Notes: a model not told the origin generated them from the sequence alone. A stretch of 64,000 nucleotides of DNA from Nitrospirota bacterium (GCA_021783515.1 JAJXTV010000011.1:1-64000), one strand, 5' to 3'. Shown: positions 36,862-47,767, numbered from the stretch's first letter. Numbers and translations: made by a program.

Positions 36862-37788
36862 ATGACGTCCCGGAGTCATCCGTCCAGGCGGAGCCTTATT
36901 GCGATGGGGAGGCGGTGGTCACTTCCCTTGATCGGGTTGATCGTCCTTCTCTTTGCCGCGCCGATTGCCGCGGCGGGCACGGTGGCGGGCCAGTTCAAGC
37001 TGGGAAGCGGCGTCGTGATCGCCCCAAAGGCTGCGGTTGCCTACCCGGTGCGCGAGCAATACGACGCCAGGACCGAATCGATCGAAGTCATGCTGTCGAC
37101 GGCGCCGATTGACGCCGTTGCGGTCGCCAATGCGCTGAATCCGCACGCAGAAGCGATCAACCAGGACGTTCTGGAACATGACAACTACATCCTGCTGTGG
37201 GTCGAGCCGGACGGGCGGGTCAGCATGAACGCCACATTTCGGGCGACCATGACGCAGTACATCGACCGCACAGGCGATGACGGCGGTCTGAAGGCGGCGC
37301 TGACCGCGCATACCCCCGATCACGTCGCGGGCCGCATCTTCACGCCGACTCCGGTGAAGGTCATGTCCGGCGAGAGTTACACCTGCGATATCACCTTCGA
37401 CGCCGATGTTACGCGGCCGAAGGCCGGCGCTCCCCTGCCGGCGGGTGGAGGCGAGCCGGGTAAGGCCTTTTCAGCGATGATGGCCTCTGCGCAGAATAAG
37501 AACTGGGATGCTCTCCGCAACAGCGTCTCGGAGCGCCTCCGGAATATGTTCGACGCCGACTACCGGACGCCGGAAGAGAACCTGGAGTATGCCGTCGACT
37601 TCCTGCAGACTGCGCTGCCCAAACAGGGGAGGAAGATCACTGGCGGCACTCTGCGCGGCGACGCCGCGACGCTGGAGATCGAGGGCGAAATGTTCCCCGG
37701 GCAGACGGCGGTCTACTTCGCGAAGATGGTCAAGATAAGGGGCGCATGGCTCTTCGACGGCGCCAGCCTGACGGGCTTGGTGAAGTAG
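36862..37788 (+). CDS. Secreted hypothetical protein with NTF2-like C-terminal domain
   Basis: About 308 residues. A basic N-terminus and hydrophobic stretch (LPLIGLIVLLFAAPIAAAG) give a signal peptide; an ATG at 36904 is an alternative start. Mature part: an all-beta first half (VAYPVREQYDARTESIEVMLSTAPIDAVAVANAL...) with PDGRVSMNATF, then GAPLPAGGGEPGKAF linking to an NTF2-like C-terminus (AMMASAQNKNWDALRNSVSERLRNMFDADYR). The C-terminal part resembles the preceding gene, suggesting a related domain. Not recognised. Confidence 0.62.
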   Translation: MTSRSHPSRRSLIAMGRRWSLPLIGLIVLLFAAPIAAAGTVAGQFKLGSGVVIAPKAAVAYPVREQYDARTESIEVMLSTAPIDAVAVANALNPHAEAINQDVLEHDNYILLWVEPDGRVSMNATFRATMTQYIDRTGDDGGLKAALTAHTPDHVAGRIFTPTPVKVMSGESYTCDITFDADVTRPKAGAPLPAGGGEPGKAFSAMMASAQNKNWDALRNSVSERLRNMFDADYRTPEENLEYAVDFLQTALPKQGRKITGGTLRGDAATLEIEGEMFPGQTAVYFAKMVKIRGAWLFDGASLTGLVK

Positions 37789-37807
37789 ACGCCCCCCTAT
37801 CCGTTGC

Positions 37808-39493
<1,686 letters not shown>

Positions 39494-39518
39494 TATCGTT
39501 ACGTCCTTTCGTTATATC

Positions 39519-40685
39519 TCAAAGGTACACTATTTCATCCGGATAGTTGGTGATCTTTTCGCATTCCGTCTCCGTAACGGCATAGGTGTTTTCAATGCCG
39601 ACTACGCCCTTGCCGGGGAAGGCGAACTTCGGCTCGACCGCGATGACGTGTCCTGCGGCAAGCGGCATCCTGAACCGCTGGGCGAGGACCGGGAGCTCAT
39701 CGAGCTCGAGCCCGACGCCGTGACCCACGAACTTCGCCTGCTCCCCCGGATATCCCATGAACTGCTCGCCGAGCCCGTACCCCTCGGCGATCCGGACGGC
39801 GCCGGCGTATAGGTCTTCGCATATGCTCCCGGGGCGGAGGCGCTCGACGATCCAGGCCAATATTTCGGCCGACACGCAGAAGGCCCTCTGAAGCCCGGCA
39901 TCGAGCTCCCCCACGACGAAGATGCGGGTCATGTCGACGATATACCCGCCGAAGATCGCGCCGTAGTCGATCATGACGGGAGACCCCCCGGCTATCACGT
40001 CTTCGGAAGGACCGTAGGGGGCCGCCGTCGAGAGCCCTTTTCCCGTCACTGGCCCGTCGAAGCATCCGGGGACGGTGGCGTTGTCGCCTCCCACCGCGAT
40101 GCCGACGATCTCCTGATGAAAGGCGCGAATGCGGAGGTGTCCTTCGCTTCCAGCTGTGCGCAGCCGGTATTCGAATTCCGCCGCCACGTCCAGCTCGCGC
40201 ATGCCGGGCCTGAGGAAGGACGGGACCTGGGCGAAGGCGCCGCATATTCCCTTCCCGCTGTCGCGCAGCCGGCCGAGTTCCCATGGTGATTTGACCGAAC
40301 GGATCTCGCGGTTGATCGCCGAGACGTCGATGAATTCCCTGTCGTGCAGCAGGTCGGAATAGTAGCGGAACTGCTGGACCGGAAGCACGTCGAACGTAAG
40401 GCCGATCTTCCTGATATCCCCGGCGAAAAGCGAAGGCAGTCCGCGGCTTGAGGGGAAAGGCCTTACGTCTCTTATGTTGCTTTCGCCCGCCGCCCTTGCG
40501 TAGCTCTTTTTGACAAGGAGCATCGGCTCCCCGTCTGCAGGCACCCAGAGCGCCGAATTCTGCCTGGAGCCGGTAAAATAATAGACGTCGATCGGATAGA
40601 CAAGAAGCGCGCCGTCGACCGGCTCCTGCCTTAGTCGCTCCTGGAGGCGGCGTATTCGTGCGTCGGTTTCTGTCCTTGGTACCAT
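39519..40685 (-). CDS. M24-family Xaa-Pro aminopeptidase/creatinase-like peptidase
   Basis: 388 residues. A creatinase N-terminal domain (ARIRRLQERLRQEPVDGALLVYPIDVYYFTGSRQN) and a pita-bread catalytic domain with metal ligands in MIDYGAIFGGYIVDMTRIF (two Asp), KFVGHGVGLELDELP (His) and VEPKFAFPG (Glu). It cleaves N-terminal Xaa-Pro dipeptides in the cytoplasm. GAGAGG six bases before the ATG at 40685 sets the start. Confidence 0.93.
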   Translation of the reverse strand: MVPRTETDARIRRLQERLRQEPVDGALLVYPIDVYYFTGSRQNSALWVPADGEPMLLVKKSYARAAGESNIRDVRPFPSSRGLPSLFAGDIRKIGLTFDVLPVQQFRYYSDLLHDREFIDVSAINREIRSVKSPWELGRLRDSGKGICGAFAQVPSFLRPGMRELDVAAEFEYRLRTAGSEGHLRIRAFHQEIVGIAVGGDNATVPGCFDGPVTGKGLSTAAPYGPSEDVIAGGSPVMIDYGAIFGGYIVDMTRIFVVGELDAGLQRAFCVSAEILAWIVERLRPGSICEDLYAGAVRIAEGYGLGEQFMGYPGEQAKFVGHGVGLELDELPVLAQRFRMPLAAGHVIAVEPKFAFPGKGVVGIENTYAVTETECEKITNYPDEIVYL

Positions 40686-40800
40686 TGTCATCCTCTCGCT
40701 ATCGCAATGATAAGACGATTTCGCTGAACATGGTCCGGCACACGGCATATGCTCAGAAAGATATTATACGGAATTCACCCCCTGAATATCAGGGCGGGGG

Positions 40801-42144
40801 CTACTTCGGGAGGATGAAATAGAAGTTGTTGCCGTAGTCGACCGCCTCGTATCCCACGACCCCGCCGTGCAGTTCGATCACGTTCTTTACGAAGGCGAGG
40901 CCGTGTCCGGTGCCCGGTATGTCGGCGGCGTTCGATGCCCGGAAGGCCTCCGCAAAAAGGTTCCCCCGCTCTTTTGGGGCGATATGAGATCCCGAGCTGA
41001 AGACGTTGTATTTGACGCCGTCCTTCCCCTCGCCGAAGAAATCCCCGAGGATGTCGTGGCCGTAGGCGATAAATTTCTTTCTCTGTCCGAGTATCTCGAC
41101 CTCGCCGGTATATTTGAGGGCGTTCGAAAAGAGGTTCGCATAGACCTGGGCGATCAGGCCGATGTCCACGACGTTGATGATCTCCTCCTCGGGGATGCCG
41201 CTCAGACGGTCGTCCATCGAGATGCCCGCCTTTTTGAACTGTTCGACATAGCGCTCCAGCTGGGGCAGCACCACGTCTCTTTTCATGTTGCACTTTTTGG
41301 TCCGGAGCGTCAGGTGGCCCTGGTCGAAATGGCTCTTCCTGAAGAGCGTCTCGATGAAGAGGCTCATGTTTTTGTAGTGCTTTTCGAGGTTTTCCAACTC
41401 GCCGGTCAGCCCCTCGTTGACGTCTGCCAGGTCCTTCAGCAGCGTCTCCATCACCTGTTTGTCGCACCGGCCCTCGGAGAAGCATTTCGAGAGGAAGTCC
41501 TCTATCTCGATATTCTTGGTCACCTTTCCCCTGAGGCGTTTGAGAAAGAGCTTATATACCATGTTCGGCACGATGATATTGTGCTCGATATCGGTGACGA
41601 GGGAACGGATGAACCTGAGGTGTTCGATATTTTTTTCTACGAGAAACTTGTTATGCAGCCTGAAGCCGATGCGGTTGGCGTATTTCTCGAAGAAGAACAT
41701 GAGATGGGTATCCATGCTCTCGACCGGGTATACTTCAAGGAGTCCCAGGACGTCGCCTTCTACATGAAACGGCAGCTGGCCGATCAGGAACTTCTTCCCC
41801 CGAATCGGCAGCATGAGGCTCTTCCGGTCGGTAAAATAGGGGCCTTCCGAGAGCTGGACGTAATCCGGGGCGCAGGACTGAGCCGGGTTTCCGCCCCCTT
41901 CAGTCGCGGCGGCGAGCGAAGGGCCGTCGCATTTCGGGTCGGTGACATACAGACGCGCATCGAGGCCGAAAAAACTCTTCGGGACGGCGACGCAGAGGGC
42001 GTAGAAATCCTGGATGCCCCCGAATTCCTGCGCAAGGTCGAAGAAGGTCTTGAGCGCGTCGTTTTCGAGCTGGGAGAAGTTGTAACGGCGGTAATCGCCC
42101 TTCTTCTCTTCGATGCGCTCAATGATTTTTTGGGATACTGCCAT
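40801..42144 (-). CDS. Sensor histidine kinase with N-terminal GAF-like domain
   Basis: 447 residues, no membrane segment. An N-terminal region (about 30-180) reads like a GAF-type sensor. A helical dimerisation region contains VTDIEHNIIVPNMVYKLFLKRL with the probable phospho-His. A HATPase_c domain follows: AQVYANLFSNALKYTGEVE (N-box) and GTGHGLAFVKNVIELHGG (G-box). The HisKA is divergent from the classical HDFNN type. No response regulator adjoins it. An inverted repeat (TGGTA/TACCA) lies in the leader at 42174-42191. Confidence 0.85.
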   Translation of the reverse strand: MAVSQKIIERIEEKKGDYRRYNFSQLENDALKTFFDLAQEFGGIQDFYALCVAVPKSFFGLDARLYVTDPKCDGPSLAAATEGGGNPAQSCAPDYVQLSEGPYFTDRKSLMLPIRGKKFLIGQLPFHVEGDVLGLLEVYPVESMDTHLMFFFEKYANRIGFRLHNKFLVEKNIEHLRFIRSLVTDIEHNIIVPNMVYKLFLKRLRGKVTKNIEIEDFLSKCFSEGRCDKQVMETLLKDLADVNEGLTGELENLEKHYKNMSLFIETLFRKSHFDQGHLTLRTKKCNMKRDVVLPQLERYVEQFKKAGISMDDRLSGIPEEEIINVVDIGLIAQVYANLFSNALKYTGEVEILGQRKKFIAYGHDILGDFFGEGKDGVKYNVFSSGSHIAPKERGNLFAEAFRASNAADIPGTGHGLAFVKNVIELHGGVVGYEAVDYGNNFYFILPK

Positions 42145-42351
42145 CCGGATACATGCCCCTTTCGCCCCGTGTAATGGTATATTCTACCATACCGGGCCTG
42201 CAGCCATGGCTCAGGTGATGACGCGGGCAGGGAGCGAATATTCTGAAAGCGACCCGCCTTGAGCGCGGCGTTATTTTCGTGCTCAATAAAGAGAGGTTCG
42301 AGTTCTCCTTCGGGAGGCTGAGGGGAATAACCGGATAGGGAGGAACAGGAT

Positions 42352-42795
42352 ATGGCGAGGATCGGAATACTGACCTGCTCGAATGCCACCCAGGACCTGG
42401 GGTGCTCGTCCGTGAGTTGTCTTGCCGATTTCCGGAAGCGGCGCGGCGCCTTTGCGGACTATCCTCAGGAGGAAAAGCTTACGCTGACCGGCATCATCAA
42501 CTGCCCGGGCTGCCCCACGCTTGCCGGACCCAGCAAACTGCTCGGACGAATACGGGCGCTGACGGAGTTCCGCGTCGATGCGATACACTTTTCCTATTGC
42601 ATGAAGGCGCTCTGTCCGTTCAGGGAGCAGTATCGCAAGGCGCTCGCGGAGACGTTTCCGGAGATCAGGGTCGTCATCGGCACTCACGAAGAGCATGTGA
42701 CGCCCGAGGAGTTCCGACGCCGCGTCGGCAAACTCTTCTGCCGGCCGAAAAAGACGATGGTCGATATCATCCTCGATAAAGACGAACAGGAGTAA
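42352..42795 (+). CDS. CGGC-domain metal-binding protein
   Basis: 147 residues rich in paired Cys: ILTCSNATQDLGCSSVSC, INCPGCPT and SYCMKALCPF. This is the CGGC domain, here with CPGC in place of CGGC, expected to bind a metal or Fe-S centre. Function unknown; often found in anaerobes near electron-transfer genes. AGGAACAGGAT lies upstream of the ATG. Confidence 0.82.
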   Translation: MARIGILTCSNATQDLGCSSVSCLADFRKRRGAFADYPQEEKLTLTGIINCPGCPTLAGPSKLLGRIRALTEFRVDAIHFSYCMKALCPFREQYRKALAETFPEIRVVIGTHEEHVTPEEFRRRVGKLFCRPKKTMVDIILDKDEQE

Positions 42796-42893
42796 GAGGC
42801 GGCGCCGTGGGCATGCCGATCAGGAAGCACAGGAGCTGGGAATTCTATCGTAAATTGCGCGCATTGTGATGCATGATTCAGGTAGGATATTCC

Positions 42894-45800
42894 ATGTCAG
42901 AAGAACGGTCGCAAGCCGTAAAAATCACCCGTCCCAATCCTTCCGGGGTCCTTTCGCGAAAAAGACTTTTCCAATTAATCGACAGAGGCAGGAAGAAATC
43001 TGTTGTCTGGATTTCAGGACCGGCGGGTTCCGGCAAGACAACTCTCGTTGCCGGTTATCTTAAACAAAGAAAACTGCCTTGTTTGTGGTACCAGGTAGAC
43101 GAAGGAGACAGCGATATCGCATCGTTCTTTTACTACATGGGTCTCGCTGCCAAGAAGGCAGCGCCAAGGGTGAGAAGACCTCTTCCGCTGCTCACTCCGG
43201 AATACCTCCAGGGCGTCCCGACCTTTACGAGACGGTATTTCGAGGAGCTCTTCAGGCGATTAACGCCCCCTCGCTCCCCCTCTTTGGCAAAGAGGGGGAT
43301 GGGGGGTGTTTTCCTTGTCCTCGATAATTTTCAGGATGCATCGTCGCCGGCCTTCCGGGAGGTAATCAGCTGCGGCATGGAGGCAATACCCGAGGGTATC
43401 AACGTTATCGTGCTGAGCCGCTCTGAGCCGCCCGTTCAGCTTGCGCGCCTGCGGGCGAATAACAAGATGACCTTTATCGGATGGAGTGACCTCAGTTTCA
43501 CTCTCGATGAGTGCCGGGCCTTCCTGAAAGCGAAGGGCGGCAACGCCCTGTCTGACGAAACAGCCAGACAGCTTCACAAGAAGACGGACGGATGGGCTGC
43601 CGGGCTTGTGCTTATGACCGAAATGGCGAAGACAAAGGCGATACATCCTTCTTTGATCAGCGAGCTTTCCCGCGAAGCGATCTTCAATTATTTCGCCAGT
43701 GAGATATTCGAAAAGACCGACGGCGAGACCCGCGACTTCCTGCTTAAAACTTCCTTCTTCCCTTCGATGACCGCTGTGGCCGCCGAACAACTTACAGGGA
43801 ATAAAGGTGCGCATGCCATATTGTCTAAGCTGAGCCGTCATCACTATTTTACAGACCGGCGCTCTCGTCCTGATCCCGTATATCAGTATCATCCGCTGTT
43901 TAGAGAGTTTCTCCAATCCCAAGCAAATAGTGCTTTCAACCCCGCTGAAATGAATGGAATAATGCGCAGCACAGCCGCTCTCCTTGAAGATGAAGGACGA
44001 ATCGAGGATGCCGCCGCGCTTTTTATGGATGCCGGCGCATGGGAAAGGCTTGTCGGAATAATCCTCGGTTATGCTCAATCCCTTGTCGTCCAGGGAAGAC
44101 ACAAGACGCTTGAAGAATGGATACTGGGACTCCCCGGCGAGATCAGGGACAAGACCCCATGGCTTCTATACTGGCTCGGCGTATGCCGCCTTGCGTTCAA
44201 TCCGTCCGAAAGCCGTGGGCTTTCAGAACGGGCCTTCTACATGTTTGATGCTCAGGAGGATGACACCGGAGCGCTTCTTTCGTGGACTGCTGTGATACAC
44301 GCGGCCTTTCATGAATGGGATGAATTCGACAGGCTCGACCCCCTCATAGAATGGCTTTATGAGCGCATTCAGCGTAAAGCCGAATTCCCTTCTCCTGAGA
44401 TCGAGGCCCTTGTGGCCACCGGCATGACAACGGCGCTGCTATGGAGGCACAAGTCCGCCTCCGACTTGAGGAGATGGACCGAGAAGGCATTAATGCTCAC
44501 ACAGAAGACAGGCGATGTGAATCTTCGCCTGCAGGCCGGTATTAATGCAGTGCAATTTTATGTCCTAACAGGCGACTTTGCGAATGCCGGCATCATGGGC
44601 GAAGATTTAGGCAAAACAGCGCAGACTCCGGATGTCGCCCCTTTAATGAAGATCCTGTGCGAGGCGATAAAGTCATTTGCGGAGGTCGTAACGATGACGT
44701 CTGATGACCCCATGAGATCGGTTTTGACCGGCCTGGAGGAGGCAAACAAAAGCGATATTCATATGTGGGATCACATGCTTTTTGCCCAGGGGGTATACTG
44801 CTCGCTTAACGAAGGGGATATATCGGCCGGCGGTGGTTTTCTCAAAAATATGAAGGCGTCGCTTGAAGGCCCGAAATGCTTCGGATCATTTCTCTATCAT
44901 TTGCTGTCAGGTTGGTATTGTCTTCTGAGGAATGAAACAATTGAGGCCCTTGCCCACGCGGAAAATGCCCTGAAATATATTTTGGAATCCGGGGCACTCA
45001 CCGTGGCGGCGCTCTTCTGCGTTCATTTCGAAATAGCCCAGGTTATGCACGAACTGCGAGATTACGAGAGGGCGTCCGCACACATGAGACATGCCGGTGA
45101 TTTCGTCCGAAAATCAGAAAGCGCTATTTTGGAGTACATGCATCTCACGGCCGAGGCCCAGTTCGCATTCGACAGAGGCGAGCAAAAACAAGGCTTGAAC
45201 TTTCTTGGAAGGGCGATGACGTTGGGGCGAAAGCAGGGCTATATAAGCATGTTCTGGTGGTGGAGGCCTGACACGATGTCCCGTCTCTGTACAATTGCAC
45301 TGGAACACGACATCGAGATGGAGTATGTGCGTAAGCTGATCATCAAGCGCGGGTTGACTCCCGAAAGGCCAATTGAGGAATGGCCCTATCCGATAAAAAT
45401 ATATACCCTCGGAAATTTCAGACTTCTCAAAGATGACGTGCCGATGGAATTCACCGGCAAGGGCCGGCAGAAGCCTTTGTCCATGCTGAAGACGCTTATT
45501 GCAATTGGGGGAATAGATGTTTCCGAACGACGGTTGGCCGATATTCTCTGGCCCGACGCCGATGGAGATTCGGCCCACAGTAATTTCGATATGACCCTTC
45601 ATCGATTGCGCAATATCCTCGGCAGGGACAATACCATTTTGCTTGCAGGAAGGCTTTTGAGCCTCGATCCGCGCTATTGCTGGGTAGACCTGCAGGCATT
45701 TGAAGATATTGCGAAGAGAGCGGAGGCGGCATGGAGCAAGCCAGGCGGAAGATCGAAAGACAAGAACGAGGGGGCCGTGAAGCTGAGCGAGAAGGCCCTG

Positions 45801-46151
45801 GCAATGTATCGCGGCCCGTTTCTTCCAAATGACGCTGAACTTGACTGTACAACGGCGGTGCGGGAGAGGGTGAGGAAGACGGCCCTTCAACTGGCGGGAT
45901 CATTGGGAAGCCACTGGGAGGATGCGCGGAAGTGGCGGAAAGCTATAGAATGCTATAGGAAAGGGATCGAGATCGACAATCTCTTCGAAGACTTTTACCG
46001 ACGCCTCATGGTTTGCCACACTCATCTGGGCCAAAGGGCCGAGGCCGTTAGGACTTACGACAGGTGCCGTTCACTTTTGTCTTCGACGCTAGGGATCGAG
46101 CCCTCTGAAAAGACCCGGGCCCTTTATGCCAAAGTATGCAGGACCGGCTGA
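42894..46151 (+). CDS. STAND/MalT-like NTPase transcriptional activator with C-terminal BTAD domain
   Basis: 1085 residues. An N-terminal NTPase starts at KITRPNPSGVLSRKRLFQLID, with Walker A GPAGSGKT at 42-49, a Walker B VFLVLDNF at about 142-149 and a WAAGLVLM sensor segment. A long helical TPR-like array (about 350-800) follows, ending in a SARP-type winged helix and a BTAD (IYTLGNFRLLKDDVPM, then HSNFDMTLHRLRNILG). STAND activators bind a signal in the TPR region and oligomerise on DNA. A C/G-rich palindrome (43259-43313) is read in frame directly before Walker B. No DNA-binding LuxR domain is seen. An earlier in-frame ATG exists at 42873. Confidence 0.88.
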   Translation: MSEERSQAVKITRPNPSGVLSRKRLFQLIDRGRKKSVVWISGPAGSGKTTLVAGYLKQRKLPCLWYQVDEGDSDIASFFYYMGLAAKKAAPRVRRPLPLLTPEYLQGVPTFTRRYFEELFRRLTPPRSPSLAKRGMGGVFLVLDNFQDASSPAFREVISCGMEAIPEGINVIVLSRSEPPVQLARLRANNKMTFIGWSDLSFTLDECRAFLKAKGGNALSDETARQLHKKTDGWAAGLVLMTEMAKTKAIHPSLISELSREAIFNYFASEIFEKTDGETRDFLLKTSFFPSMTAVAAEQLTGNKGAHAILSKLSRHHYFTDRRSRPDPVYQYHPLFREFLQSQANSAFNPAEMNGIMRSTAALLEDEGRIEDAAALFMDAGAWERLVGIILGYAQSLVVQGRHKTLEEWILGLPGEIRDKTPWLLYWLGVCRLAFNPSESRGLSERAFYMFDAQEDDTGALLSWTAVIHAAFHEWDEFDRLDPLIEWLYERIQRKAEFPSPEIEALVATGMTTALLWRHKSASDLRRWTEKALMLTQKTGDVNLRLQAGINAVQFYVLTGDFANAGIMGEDLGKTAQTPDVAPLMKILCEAIKSFAEVVTMTSDDPMRSVLTGLEEANKSDIHMWDHMLFAQGVYCSLNEGDISAGGGFLKNMKASLEGPKCFGSFLYHLLSGWYCLLRNETIEALAHAENALKYILESGALTVAALFCVHFEIAQVMHELRDYERASAHMRHAGDFVRKSESAILEYMHLTAEAQFAFDRGEQKQGLNFLGRAMTLGRKQGYISMFWWWRPDTMSRLCTIALEHDIEMEYVRKLIIKRGLTPERPIEEWPYPIKIYTLGNFRLLKDDVPMEFTGKGRQKPLSMLKTLIAIGGIDVSERRLADILWPDADGDSAHSNFDMTLHRLRNILGRDNTILLAGRLLSLDPRYCWVDLQAFEDIAKRAEAAWSKPGGRSKDKNEGAVKLSEKALAMYRGPFLPNDAELDCTTAVRERVRKTALQLAGSLGSHWEDARKWRKAIECYRKGIEIDNLFEDFYRRLMVCHTHLGQRAEAVRTYDRCRSLLSSTLGIEPSEKTRALYAKVCRTG
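43259..43313 (+). repeat. C/G-rich palindromic repeat, copy c, in frame within a gene
   Basis: ATTAACGCCCCCTCGCTCCC then CTCTTTGGCAAAGAGGGGG then ATGGGGGGTGTTTTC. It is the coding-strand version of the repeats at 5899 and 7797 and adds LTPPRSPSLAKRGMGG to the protein without breaking the frame. Confidence 0.75.
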
Positions 46152-46267
46152 GGAAGTTTTCCTCGTGACCTTCCGGCCAATCGTTGCTGTCCAAAAAACC
46201 TCTTTGTGACTTAACCATATCTCCCCATATCTGAAATATTTTCATATTATCCGAAAAACGGCATTTT

Positions 46268-46398
46268 AAACCACGAAGGGCACGAAGTTTCACGAATTAT
46301 CATGCGTTATGGAAAATTCACATTTCACCAAATTGGTTGTTTCAATTTCCTTTAAATCTATTTGATCTTCTTCGCGTTTCTTCGTGTGCTTCGTGTTT
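46268..46398. repeat. CACGAAG fold-back element
   Basis: Left arm AAACCACGAAGGGCACGAAG and right arm CTTCGTGTGCTTCGTGTTT are inverted repeats about 75 bp apart in an AT-rich gap (46152-46513). The rest of the gap carries no gene. The arms resemble terminal inverted repeats of a small mobile element. Confidence 0.6.
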
Positions 46399-46513
46399 AA
46401 CTGCTTTCTCCAGGATTATCCGGAATCGGTTAGTCATTTGTTAGTAGCCGGCTGATATATTTGCATACAGCGGCAATATGTTATAAGGCAAAAAAACAGT
46501 AGGAGGAGGAACG

Positions 46514-47761
46514 ATGAAATTCAATTATTTTTTGATGAGAGTTTTCGGCGCTGAAAGGAAAACCATGGGAAAGAAAAGTATGTGTCGTAAAAAGTCAGGT
46601 TTGTTTCTGTTTATCGCGCTTCTATTCCTGTTTTTGTCATTTACCTCAAGTTACGCTGATTGGAGTTCTGTCGCTTCTCCTGCCGTGAGCGCAGGCTGGG
46701 AGCTCAACGGCGCCTCATTCCCCTCTGCAACCGAGGGATGGGCTGTAGGTGGTGATACTACAAACTCCAAGGGTGTATTACTGCATTACAGCTCAGGGGT
46801 ATGGACAAGCGTCGCTCCTCCCGTCGTGAGCGCAAACTGGACGCTCTTAGGCGCCTCATTTCCCTCTGCAACCGAGGGATGGGCTGTAGGTGGTGATACT
46901 ACAAACTCCAAGGGTGTATTACTGCATTACAGCTCAGGGGTATGGACAAGCGTTGCTCCTCCCGCCGTGAGCGCATACTGGTGGCTCAACGGCGCCTCAT
47001 TCCCCTCTGCAACCGAGGGATGGGCTGTCGGTTATGATGGTACAAACCACAAGGGTGTTTTGCTGCATTACAGTGCAGGGGTATGGACAAGCGTCGCTCC
47101 TCCCGCCGTGAGCGCAAAATGGTACCTCAACGGCGCCTCATTCCCCTCTGCAACCGAGGGATGGGCTGTAGGTGGTGATACTACAAACACCAAGGGTGTA
47201 TTACTGCATTACAGCTCAGGGGTATGGATAAGCGTCGCTCCTCCCGCCGTGAGCGCAAACTGGTGGCTCAACGGCGCCTCATTTCCCTCTGCAACCGAGG
47301 GATGGGCTGTCGGTTATGATAGTGTAAACACCAAGGGTGTTTTGCTGCATTACAGTGCAGGGGTATGGACAAGCGTCGCTCCTCCCGCCGTGAGCGCAAA
47401 CTGGTACCTCAACGGCGCCTCATTTCCCTCTGCAACCGAGGGATGGGCTGTCGGTTATGATATTACAAACACCAAGGGTGTATTACTGCATTACAGCTCA
47501 GGGGTATGGACAAGCGTTGCTCCTCCTGCCGTGAGCGCAAACTGGACGCTCTTAGGCGCCTCATTTCCCTCTGCAACCGAGGGATGGGCTGTCGGTTATG
47601 ATATTACAAACACCAAGGGTGTTTTGCTGCACTATGCAACCCCATCTTCAGCTCCAACATCCGTCCCCACCATGAACGAATGGGGGATGCTCGTTTTTGT
47701 GCTGTTTGCCGGAGTTGGAACGATCTACTATCTGAGAAGGCGGTCTGATCTCAGGGGCTGA
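46514..47761 (+). CDS. Secreted seven-repeat protein with IPTL-CTERM sorting signal
   Basis: 415 residues. N-terminal signal peptide (GLFLFIALLFLFLSFTSSYAD), then seven tandem 47-residue repeats (consensus: VAPPAVSANW-LNGASFPSATEGWAVG-D-TN-KGVLLHYSSGVWTS). The GWAVG and GVLLHYSSGVW strands resemble BNR/YCF48 propeller blades, so a seven-bladed beta-propeller is predicted. The C-terminus (SVPTMNEWGMLVFVLFAGVGTIYYLRRRSD) is an IPTL-CTERM motif: PTMNEWGM, a membrane helix, then a basic RRR tail, used for exosortase-type outer-surface sorting. GGAGGAGG precedes the ATG. The BTAD regulator is the nearest upstream gene. Confidence 0.9.
   Translation: MKFNYFLMRVFGAERKTMGKKSMCRKKSGLFLFIALLFLFLSFTSSYADWSSVASPAVSAGWELNGASFPSATEGWAVGGDTTNSKGVLLHYSSGVWTSVAPPVVSANWTLLGASFPSATEGWAVGGDTTNSKGVLLHYSSGVWTSVAPPAVSAYWWLNGASFPSATEGWAVGYDGTNHKGVLLHYSAGVWTSVAPPAVSAKWYLNGASFPSATEGWAVGGDTTNTKGVLLHYSSGVWISVAPPAVSANWWLNGASFPSATEGWAVGYDSVNTKGVLLHYSAGVWTSVAPPAVSANWYLNGASFPSATEGWAVGYDITNTKGVLLHYSSGVWTSVAPPAVSANWTLLGASFPSATEGWAVGYDITNTKGVLLHYATPSSAPTSVPTMNEWGMLVFVLFAGVGTIYYLRRRSDLRG
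46670..47636 (+). repeat. Seven tandem 141-nt coding repeats
   Basis: Units begin at 46670, 46811, 46952, 47093, 47234, 47375 and 47516; the last is cut at its end. Neighbouring units are nearly identical at the DNA level and variants are shared in mosaic form (GGTGATACTACAAAC versus GGTTATGATATTACAAAC), which indicates recent duplication or conversion between units. Confidence 0.92.
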
Positions 47762-47767
47762 GGCAGC

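Noticed and set aside
46670-47636. CRISPR array
   Set aside because: The repeats are 141 nt, contiguous without spacers, and translate into one uninterrupted protein.
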